DNA from: CAVOBC01 sp963693635
GTDB lineage: Bacteria > Pseudomonadota > Gammaproteobacteria > Pseudomonadales > Azotimanducaceae
Length of the DNA: 12,104 nt
Reading direction: 5' to 3'
NCBI GenBank assembly: GCA_963693635.1
Contig: CAVOBC010000124.1
Coordinates: forward strand, 1 to 12,104
Position 1 is the stretch's first letter. Each line of letters opens with the position of its first letter. Shown one piece after another: positions 6,512 through 12,104 of this stretch. The notes under the pieces were generated by a model. The model made no database searches, was not told the DNA's origin, and saw only the letters and a list, made by a program, of their open reading frames with translations. Position numbers and translations under genes: made by a program.

Positions 6512-8029
6512 TTAGCGCATATCGGCGGTGGCGATGCCCTGCCAGGCCAGGCGTTCCGCCTCGAACGGCGCGTCGACAACCCGTGCGTTCGGGCCAATCA
6601 TCATCGTCTCGCGCGCCGCTCCGTACGCGGGCCAGGCCCCCAGGGACGCCGTGCTCGGATCGCCGTTTGCTGCAAATGCCACCCAGGCATCCATGACGGC
6701 ATTGGCCAACGCATCCGCCGCCGGCCCGCCGCCGAACGCGGCCGCGTAATCTGGTGAGCTGTTGTGGGTGCCAAAAACGAACCCGGTATCAATGCCATGC
6801 TGGGCGCCATTCGCGCCGTCCATCGCCGGACTCATCCAGTCAAAGATGTAGTGAAACGCCGGGCCGTGGGGTCGATGAGCGTCCAGGAGCCTGGTTGACG
6901 GCACCGTCATGGTTCGATGGGTGTGGATTGCGGCAAACAGGGAACGCGCGTCGACCGGCGCGAGTCGGGCGCCGCGCGCCTCGCGGAAAGCGCCAACCAA
7001 GCCCAACGCATCCACCGACGGCATCATCAAGCCGACCCGTTCGAGCAGTTGCTCATCTTCAAAAACCGGGTCCACCGGCTTCGCCATCTCGTCCCGGGTC
7101 GTGCCAACCATCAGCGCAAGCCCCGCGTGTGCCCCAACGGCGAGCACCGCCTCCGGCCAGCCGACGATAATCTCGTCGTCCACCACCGGCTTGGCCCAGT
7201 GGTTGAATGTGGTGATGTCGCCACCGGATACCGCCGCCAGGAACGTCGGCATCGCCGACTGTGCGGCGTCGGTCGTTATACCTCGCAGGTGATCCGGGTC
7301 CCGGTTGCCGAGCGCGTCCAGCATCGGCTCCGCCATCAGCCTGATACTCTCGTCGACGCTGAAATTGGTGTGTCCAGGACCGCTTTGTACGATCGCTTTG
7401 TGAAACAGGCCACGGGCCCTCGGCATCGTCATCAGCGACGCCACACTCATGCCGCCCGCGGATTCCCCGAAGATGGTCACGTTGTCCGGATCGCCGCCGA
7501 ATGCCGCAATGTTCGTGCGCACCCACTCGAGCGCGGCAACCTGATCCAGCAACCCCTCGTTCCCCGTGGCAGGAATCCGACCGTTGGTGGGACCGGCCAG
7601 ATGCACGAAGCCAAACGCGCCCATCCGGTAGTTGATCGTCACAACTACCACGTCACGCGCGGCCAGATGTCTGCCGTCATACAGCGCCTGCGACCCGGCA
7701 CCCAGGTAGAAGCCTCCGCCATGTATCCAGAACATCACCGGGCGGGCGGCGCCGTCTGCGGCCGGCGTCCACACGTTCAGATAAAGACAGTCTTCCGATT
7801 CGGTCTGTTCGACCGTCATGAGCGGCGGCAATAGCGCGCTCTTTTCCTGCGGTGCTGCACTGGCAAAGGCGAGCGCGTCACGCACCCCACTCCATGGCGC
7901 GGGCGGCGCCGGCGGCATCCAACGCAGGTCACCGACCGGCGGCGACGCGTAGGGTACGCCCCGGAAAACAGCAAGGCCGTCCTCATTGCTTCCACGTAAC
8001 TGTCCGCATGTGGTGTTGACGGTGGTCAT
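6512..8029 (-). CDS. Type-B carboxylesterase (para-nitrobenzyl-esterase-like)
   Basis: A 505-residue alpha/beta hydrolase of the carboxylesterase type B family, normal in length. Motifs in order are 'FRGVPYASPPVGDLRW' (22-37), 'EDCLYLNVWTP' (79-89), the oxyanion-hole segment 'WIHGGGF' (101-107) and the nucleophile elbow GESAGG with Ser190. The acidic residue Glu314 lies in 'GTTRDE' and the catalytic His411 in 'GAQHGIDTGFVFG'. The full Ser-Glu-His triad is therefore present and the enzyme should be active on carboxylic esters, possibly of bulky or aromatic alcohols as in PnbA. There is no signal peptide, so it is cytoplasmic. GGGAGAG about 6 bases upstream supports ATG 8029. It lies 158 bp after the methyltransferase gene on the same strand. 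The natural substrate cannot be told. Confidence 0.93.
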   Translation of the reverse strand: MTTVNTTCGQLRGSNEDGLAVFRGVPYASPPVGDLRWMPPAPPAPWSGVRDALAFASAAPQEKSALLPPLMTVEQTESEDCLYLNVWTPAADGAARPVMFWIHGGGFYLGAGSQALYDGRHLAARDVVVVTINYRMGAFGFVHLAGPTNGRIPATGNEGLLDQVAALEWVRTNIAAFGGDPDNVTIFGESAGGMSVASLMTMPRARGLFHKAIVQSGPGHTNFSVDESIRLMAEPMLDALGNRDPDHLRGITTDAAQSAMPTFLAAVSGGDITTFNHWAKPVVDDEIIVGWPEAVLAVGAHAGLALMVGTTRDEMAKPVDPVFEDEQLLERVGLMMPSVDALGLVGAFREARGARLAPVDARSLFAAIHTHRTMTVPSTRLLDAHRPHGPAFHYIFDWMSPAMDGANGAQHGIDTGFVFGTHNSSPDYAAAFGGGPAADALANAVMDAWVAFAANGDPSTASLGAWPAYGAARETMMIGPNARVVDAPFEAERLAWQGIATADMR

Positions 8030-8187
8030 GTTGGTCTCTCCCAGAGTGATCTCGACACTTTTTTTCTTGCGGCTGGTTTCTTACGACTGATTTCTTATTG
8101 GCTTCTTGGCAATGCTTTGTATCAACGACGCCAGACCGTGCCAGTCAGCGTCGCCAGGTCACTGACGGAAGTCCGAGCATACGGGTG

Positions 8188-8979
8188 TCAGCCGGTTTTT
8201 ATCGCGAGCGTTGCCATCGATGTCGGCATGAAACGGTTGAGGGGCGTGGCGGAGTCGTCCCAGCGATCCTCGAAGAATCCCGCGACGCTGAAGCCGGCGG
8301 CGATCTGCCCGCCAATCTGGTCGTCCAGACTGTGGCTGAATTCGAGCGCTTCACCGCGTGCCCGCATGGCCTCGCGATCTTCCGCCGAGCGGACGGTGAG
8401 ATCGCTGTAAGGCAGCGCGTTGCGAACAACCGGCTGCGCGCCGGCATCGAGGGCAGCATGATCGAAGAGGTAAAAGCTCGGGTTCATGAATCCCGATAAC
8501 AGGCGTCCGCCACGGCTAAGGACCCGCGCACATTCCCGCCACACCACCCGCACGTCAGGAACAAAGACGTTGGAGATCGGGTGAAATATCAGCTCGAAAC
8601 TCTCCGGCTCGAAACGTGACAGGTCTGCCATGTCACCTTGTTCAAGCGTCAGGGTAAGCCCGCAGGCGTCGGCCACAGCCCTGTCCAGTGCAAGCTGGGT
8701 ATCTGAGTTGTCAAAACTGGTCACCCGCGCGCCCGCTGCCGCGAGCATGGGCGCCTGCTGTCCGCCACCCGAGGCAAGGGCCAAGATGCGAGATCCTGCC
8801 AGGTGGTCACCGAACCAATCGCGAGGCACCAATCGGTTCGGAGTCAGGATTACAGCCCAGTCGCCGGCGCGTGCGCGGTCGATCGTCGCCTGCTCGACGG
8901 GCTGGCTCCAGCGGCTCTCCCCCGACGCCGCCTGCGTGTTCCAGGCGTCACGATTGTGGCTCGTTACGTTCTCGGCCAT
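8188..8979 (-). CDS. Class I SAM-dependent methyltransferase
   Basis: A 263-residue Rossmann-fold methyltransferase. The family N-terminus 'NVTSHNRDAWNTQ' (4-16) and 'RARAGDWAVILTPNRLVPRD' (35-54) precede motif I 'ILALASGGGQQAPMLAAAGA' (65-84), with the SAM ribose-binding acid at Asp90 in 'TSFDNS'. Motif II is around 'LEQGDMADLS', followed by 'FELIFHPISNVFVPDV' and 'ARVLSRGGRLLSGFMNP'. The C-terminal 'EFSHSLDDQIGGQIAAGF' is typical of this bacterial subgroup, whose substrate is not known to me. Two ATGs compete, at 8979 and 8988. The inner one is chosen because family members begin just before NVTSHN and a GGA stands about 10 bases upstream of it, whereas it abuts the outer ATG. It follows the hydantoinase gene by 73 bp and is probably co-transcribed with it. 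Confidence 0.9.
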   Translation of the reverse strand: MAENVTSHNRDAWNTQAASGESRWSQPVEQATIDRARAGDWAVILTPNRLVPRDWFGDHLAGSRILALASGGGQQAPMLAAAGARVTSFDNSDTQLALDRAVADACGLTLTLEQGDMADLSRFEPESFELIFHPISNVFVPDVRVVWRECARVLSRGGRLLSGFMNPSFYLFDHAALDAGAQPVVRNALPYSDLTVRSAEDREAMRARGEALEFSHSLDDQIGGQIAAGFSVAGFFEDRWDDSATPLNRFMPTSMATLAIKTG

Positions 8980-9052
8980 GGACTGCATGTCCAGCGTTAG
9001 TGTGCAGGCCAGCCTAACCCGGTGCGTATCGGGAGCATAGTTCGCCAGTCGT

Positions 9053-10426
9053 TCAGAGGCCCCGATGGGCTCCCCGCTTGACCAGTTGACCGCGGCCTGG
9101 CGTCGCGGTCACGCGATGACCTTCGGCAACGACCTCGCCGCGACTAATCGTCCAGCGAGGCCATCCTGTGACAGTCCAGCCGTCGTAGGGACTGAAGTCG
9201 GAGCGACTGTGCATTGCACTGCCGTCGATGACGCGTTGCGCGGACGGATCCCAGACCACTAGGTCCGCGTCGGCGCCGACTTCGATCGTGCCCTTAGATG
9301 GGTACAGACCGAACAGCTTCGCTGGATTGGTGGACGTCACCGCCACGAACTGTTCGAGTGAGAGACGTCCGGTGTTCACACCCGAAGAAAATAGCATCGG
9401 CAAGCAGGTCTCGAGGTCCGCGACGCCCTGGCGCAACTCGCCAATGTCCTGCTCCGGGTCCAGCTTGTCGGCCAGCATCCACGGTGCGTGGTCCGTCGCC
9501 AGCGTATCGATGTTGCCAAATTGCAGACCCGCCCACATGGCGTCCACGTCCACTGTCCCTCGCAGCGGTGGCGCACCCGTGTACTTGGCGCCGTCTTCTT
9601 CCGCAAAGCGCTCGCGGCTGAGGTGCAGGTAGAGCGGGCGGGTTTCCACGTAAATGGGTACGCCGCGTCGGCGCCCGTCATGACAGGCCTCAAGGGCGCG
9701 TGCGCTCGCCAGGTGCACGATGTACGTGGGACAGTCGGTGGTTTCGGCGAACCCGACTGCACGCTGAGTCGCCACCACCTCGGCCTGCAGCGGTCGGGAC
9801 TCGGGGTAATACCGCGCATCGGTGGTGCCCGCCTCGCGAAGCAAATTGCAGCAACAATCGATGATGGCGGCATCTTCGCAGTGCACCAGCATTACGCCCC
9901 CGGCGGCGGCCACTTTCCGCATTGCCTGCAGATACTCCGGCACATGGCGATCGAAACGGCGGAATGACAGGAACATCTTTACCGAGGTGTGTCCCGCAGC
10001 ATGCAGGGGGCCGATAGTCGCAAGATTCCGCTCGTTCGGCTCCATCAGCACTGGATGCAGGAAGTAGTCTGTCAGCGCCAGGTCGTCCGCTTCCGACCCA
10101 TCGCGCTTGATCGCGTCCGCAAGCGTTTCACCCCGCTCCGGAAAACTGATATTACCGACGCTCGTCACGCCGCCAGCCAGCGCGGCACGTGTCCCCGACT
10201 CGAAGTCGTCGACCCAATGCCAGCCACCTTCCTGCCGCGTTGGCGGGGTGAGGTGAACGTGCGGGTCGACGCCGCCCGGCGTGACGATCAGTTGCGCCGC
10301 GTCGATCACATGCTCGGCATCCATCACGCCGCCAAGTTGCGCGATGCGACCGTCTCTTATGCCGACGTCCTGGATGGCGCGCCCGCCCACGGTCACCGTC
10401 GTCCCGCCCCTGATGATCATATCCAC
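9053..10426 (-). CDS. Dihydropyrimidinase / D-hydantoinase-like cyclic amidohydrolase
   Basis: A 457-residue cyclic amidohydrolase, which would open cyclic ureides or imides such as hydantoins and dihydropyrimidines. All binuclear-metal ligands are present: His56 and His58 (DPHVHL), the carboxylated Lys150 (SVKMFLSF), His182 (LVHCED), His238 (IVHLAS) and Asp312 (TDHAP). The spacing is almost that of characterised D-hydantoinases. One difference is notable: the catalytic Tyr five residues after the Lys is Phe155. The C-terminal composite domain ('GTIEVGADADLVVWD') is intact. The start is GTG 10424-10426, because AGGAGGT ends 7 bases before it; ATG 10418-10420 and GTG 10433-10435 fit this site less well. 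The PNPOx-like gene lies 42 bp upstream and the methyltransferase 73 bp downstream, suggesting one operon. Allantoinase or imidase activity is also possible. Confidence 0.9.
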   Translation of the reverse strand: MDMIIRGGTTVTVGGRAIQDVGIRDGRIAQLGGVMDAEHVIDAAQLIVTPGGVDPHVHLTPPTRQEGGWHWVDDFESGTRAALAGGVTSVGNISFPERGETLADAIKRDGSEADDLALTDYFLHPVLMEPNERNLATIGPLHAAGHTSVKMFLSFRRFDRHVPEYLQAMRKVAAAGGVMLVHCEDAAIIDCCCNLLREAGTTDARYYPESRPLQAEVVATQRAVGFAETTDCPTYIVHLASARALEACHDGRRRGVPIYVETRPLYLHLSRERFAEEDGAKYTGAPPLRGTVDVDAMWAGLQFGNIDTLATDHAPWMLADKLDPEQDIGELRQGVADLETCLPMLFSSGVNTGRLSLEQFVAVTSTNPAKLFGLYPSKGTIEVGADADLVVWDPSAQRVIDGSAMHSRSDFSPYDGWTVTGWPRWTISRGEVVAEGHRVTATPGRGQLVKRGAHRGL

Positions 10427-10433
10427 GCGTCCC

Positions 10434-10440
10434 ACCTCCT
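10434..10440 (-). promoter_or_regulatory. Near-perfect Shine-Dalgarno that fixes the hydantoinase start at GTG
   Basis: The minus strand reads AGGAGGT, a complete match to the 16S rRNA anti-SD. The GTG at 10424-10426 is 7 bases downstream, the optimal distance. The GTG at 10433-10435 overlaps the site and the ATG at 10418-10420 is 13 bases away, so the middle GTG is the likely start. Confidence 0.7.
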
Positions 10441-10468
10441 CTCTATCAGGGTCTCTATGTCAGGGCAC

Positions 10469-11110
10469 CTACTTCAGGGACGCCGCGTACTCCCGGGCCG
10501 TCATCAAGCCGGCCAACTCAGCTTTCGATCGATCGGCATCGGTCAACACGGGCTGAAGATCGCGAAGCCGCTTCCATGGCGCGACCGGTGTGGTGAGTCC
10601 CGCGCGCGGTACGAACTCCGAACGCTGCACCTTTTCATAGCGATGAATGTAACGCGGACAATTCACCCAGACTTCGGTGATTGCCACCTCGACCAACAGT
10701 TCCGCTTCGGGGTAGGCAGCCATCAGCGGATGATCCCTGTGCAGGGATGCCGTGCCCTGGACCCGTCGGCGGTTTGGCGATTCAAAGTCGATAAATAGCA
10801 GACCTACCAGGGGATTGGCATCCAGGTTACCCATGGACAGATACATTCCGTTACCGTCGTAGCTCGGAAAGACCAGTGTGTTGGGGTTGATGGCTTTGAC
10901 GAACTCCGGGTCGCCGCCCTTGTACGAAACAGTGGGCTGGCCGGCCTCATTCACGGTGGAGAGGAAGAACATGTCTCTTTCGTGGATGAACGCTTCATCG
11001 TCTCCGAGAAGCTCGGTGCGGACCGCCGCCGCTTCTATCGCATTGGCCAGATTACGGGTTCCGAATTCATCCTGCAGCACACGATGGCTGTTCTCGTAGA
11101 TCCGGCTCAT
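10469..11110 (-). CDS. Pyridoxamine 5'-phosphate oxidase-like (PNPOx-like) flavin-binding family protein
   Basis: A 213-residue protein with the split beta-barrel of the PNPOx-like superfamily. Landmarks are 'FIHERDMFFLSTVNEAGQPT' (about 41-60), 'SYKGGDPEFV' (62-71), 'LVFPSYDGNGMYLSMGNLDA' (79-98) followed by 'NPLVGLLFIDFESPNRRRVQ' (99-118), and a conserved end segment 'EVWVNCPRYIHRYEK'. Relatives bind FMN, FAD or F420 and act as small oxidoreductases or stress-related flavoproteins. It is clearly not the vitamin-B6 enzyme PdxH itself. AGGAAAGGGA about 6 bases upstream supports the ATG at 11110. It is the first gene of the leftward series and diverges from the pyrophosphatase relic across 115 bp, where the promoter should lie. 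Substrate and cofactor are unknown. Confidence 0.87.
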   Translation of the reverse strand: MSRIYENSHRVLQDEFGTRNLANAIEAAAVRTELLGDDEAFIHERDMFFLSTVNEAGQPTVSYKGGDPEFVKAINPNTLVFPSYDGNGMYLSMGNLDANPLVGLLFIDFESPNRRRVQGTASLHRDHPLMAAYPEAELLVEVAITEVWVNCPRYIHRYEKVQRSEFVPRAGLTTPVAPWKRLRDLQPVLTDADRSKAELAGLMTAREYAASLK

Positions 11111-11313
11111 GATGCGTCCCTTTCCTGATGTGGGGACATTCTGCCCGTTTCCGCCCGCAGCTGCCTAAAGCGTCCAACCCAAGGCCAGGCATTGCCCCGG
11201 CCGCTCTGGCCGAAAACTCTTGATCATGACCGCAACGCCCAGGAAGCCGATCACCGTTTTCATCGAGAGCGAAGCCGGCACCAACGTCAAGAACCGGTTC
11301 GACGAGAAAACGT

Positions 11314-11319
11314 TAGCTC
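11314..11319 (+). repeat. Left copy of presumed 6-bp target-site duplication
   Basis: TAGCTC here is repeated exactly at 11476-11481 on the other side of the 156-bp element. Six bases can match by chance, but the position fits: deleting one copy with the element restores the host reading frame. Confidence 0.6.
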
Positions 11320-11475
11320 GCTCTTGTCCCAAAATTGCGGTCCTGACAATTCTTGGGAGTCGGTTTGCAAGCAAACCTCGCATGATCTTGCAGAAAAGAG
11401 GCCTGCGGAAAATGGCGGTGCATCCCTGCACCGCTAGCCACTGCCCGCCCCAGAACGGAGTTCTGGGACAGGAAC
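11320..11475. mobile_element. 156-bp MITE-like insertion inside the pyrophosphatase relic
   Basis: The ends are imperfect inverted repeats: 11320-11339 and the complement of 11456-11475 match at 15 of 20 positions around the shared core TGTCCCA. The direct repeat TAGCTC (11314-11319 and 11476-11481) flanks the element as a likely target-site duplication. Removing element plus one repeat rejoins codons to give 'DEKTLAHLGAFQLD', as expected of the host family. Four hairpins lie within it: 11327-11358 (11-bp stem with one bulge), 11362-11377, 11415-11434 and 11449-11467. No transposase is encoded. The hairpins near both ends could also mean mobilisation by a single-strand (Y1, IS200/REP-type) transposase. 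Confidence 0.75.
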
Positions 11476-11481
11476 TAGCTC
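11476..11481 (+). repeat. Right copy of presumed 6-bp target-site duplication
   Basis: This is the second copy of TAGCTC, directly abutting the right inverted end. The host pyrophosphatase reading resumes here with codons for Ala-His-Leu-Gly. Confidence 0.6.
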
Positions 11482-11839
11482 ACCTTGGGGCATTTCAACT
11501 CGATGCCAGCTACCCGTATCCGTACGGCTTCATCATTGGGACGAAGTCCGCAGACGGAGAAAGTCTCGACTGTTACGTCGCGACCAACTTGCCGCTGCGC
11601 TCGCGTGAACAAATGGAGTGTGAGGCCATCGGTGTGTTGGAGGTTTTCGAGAACGGGGAGCCCGATCACAAGGTTTTAGTCGTGCCGGCCGGCACCGGAA
11701 CGCCGCCAGCCGTCGACGCCATCGTGGCTGCCTTGCGCGCCTTCATCGGGCCGCCGCGCCTGGCCTGGTTTTCGAAGTGGGGGAGTTTCTGGACGGGGAC
11801 GCCGCGATGTTGATGATCGAACGGTCGTGGGAACCCTGA

Positions 11840-12104
11840 ATCGCGGCGGCCGGGATCTGCGAATCGCTGTCGCAGCCCCGGCAGCGTATGCATGGGGCGT
11901 CATGCGTAGTCCTCGGGTTTCTATAGGGAGTTCAGGGATCGGCGGAATCCAAATACCACATAACTCTCTAATTTATATAGGGACAATGGCTCCGCCTGCT
12001 GGGCTCAAAAACGCGCAGCCCCTGGACTCAATACCATGATGATGGTATATCGTAAGCGTCGAAATTCACGAATTACGCAAATAATGTCATATACGATAAC
12101 GTAT
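11840..12104. other. AT-richer right edge without a supported gene, with small palindromes
   Basis: Base composition drops in GC from about 11920 onward compared with the rest of the window. Hairpins are GGGCT/AGCCC (12001-12005 with 12017-12021), ATACCAT/ATGGTAT (12031-12037 with 12042-12048) and ATACG/CGTAT (12091-12104, loop ATAA). TATCGTA (from about 12048) also pairs with TACGATA near 12093. A plus-strand frame from an ATG near 12036-12044 stays open to the edge for about 22 codons, rich in Arg and Thr, but has no ribosome site. This may be a promoter or recombination region of a gene beyond the window. Confidence 0.4.

Larger units (their letters stand above)
11226..11839 (+). pseudogene. 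Inorganic pyrophosphatase-like gene, interrupted by a small element and frameshifted at the 3' end
   Basis: The N-terminal part reads 'ITVFIESEAGTNVKNRFDEK'. After an insertion (11320-11481) the sequence resumes with 'AHLGAFQLDASYPYPYGFII' and 'GTKSADGESLDCYVATN', then 'VECEAIG'-like and 'DHKVLVVPAG' stretches. These are family I soluble pyrophosphatase motifs (PPi to 2 Pi, Mg-dependent). The insertion adds 54 codons in frame. Near 11744-11760 one base is missing: the open frame ends at TGA 11811, but the neighbouring frame reads 'PGLVFEVGEFLDGDAAMLMI' to TGA 11837, matching the family C-terminus. The metal-binding signature D-x-D-x-x-D reads DGESLD, with Glu for the second Asp. There is no ribosome site before ATG 11226. 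It is almost certainly a decaying gene; the family assignment is strong in the middle region. Confidence 0.8.

Noticed and set aside
6917..7834. Plus-strand open frame of 305 codons opposite the esterase
   Set aside because: It is an antisense shadow with His/Arg-rich translation, while the opposite strand holds a full Ser-Glu-His esterase.
8030..8187. Minus-strand TTGATA with downstream A-rich tract as an esterase promoter, and the T-run at about 8059-8065 as a terminator
   Set aside because: Spacing to any -10-like hexamer is poor and no stem precedes the T-run on the plus strand, where no gene ends.
11199..11213. CGGCC/GGCCG hairpin between the divergent PNPOx-like and pyrophosphatase genes as a terminator
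   Set aside because: It lies upstream of both genes and has no T-run in a terminating position on either strand.
12036..12104. Plus-strand frame with tandem ATGs running off the right edge
   Set aside because: About 22 codons with no ribosome site and low-complexity content are not enough to call a gene start.

Overview
The window is a GC-rich stretch of bacterial chromosome, most likely from a marine or soil proteobacterium, possibly an uncultured gammaproteobacterium. This rests on family resemblance only: a CYP153-like P450, a COG3653-type amidohydrolase, a PnbA-type esterase and a conserved hypothetical of proteobacterial style. Two families more usual in Actinobacteria (a Ddn-like F420 oxidoreductase and a DUF222 protein) make the assignment uncertain. 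Canonical promoters and terminators are few, and several genes are decaying, so this looks like an accessory catabolic region rather than a core locus.

Left part (1-1961): the 5' end of a cytochrome P450 gene runs leftward out of the window. A long non-coding or degraded stretch follows, holding a frameshifted DUF222 (HNH/13E12-type) relic at about 838-1318 and a strong G-quadruplex motif at 1807-1826. Middle left (1962-3432, + strand): a deazaflavin (F420)-dependent nitroreductase-like protein, a 14-bp tandem repeat, then an exported two-module VOC (glyoxalase-fold) protein.

Middle and right (3569-11110, all - strand): six genes read leftward. In transcription order they are a PNPOx-like flavin protein, a dihydropyrimidinase/hydantoinase, a class I SAM methyltransferase, a type-B carboxylesterase, a conserved hypothetical and an N-acyl-D-amino-acid deacylase-like amidohydrolase. 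The first three lie close together (gaps 42 and 73 bp). The later gaps are 158, 272 and 400 bp, so there are probably several transcripts. Together with the P450 and F420 enzymes this reads as a set for oxidising and hydrolysing amides, imides and esters. The substrate cannot be read from the sequence.

Right end (11226-12104): an inorganic-pyrophosphatase-like gene is interrupted by a 156-bp MITE-like element with imperfect 20-bp inverted ends, four internal hairpins and a 6-bp direct repeat. The insertion adds exactly 54 codons and leaves the frame open. A separate frameshift removes the family's C-terminus. The last 200 bp are AT-rich with small palindromes.

No rRNA, tRNA, CRISPR array or complete IS element was seen. 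The strongest leads are the in-frame structured insertion, the two amidohydrolases with altered active-site residues, and the very compact G-quadruplex motif.
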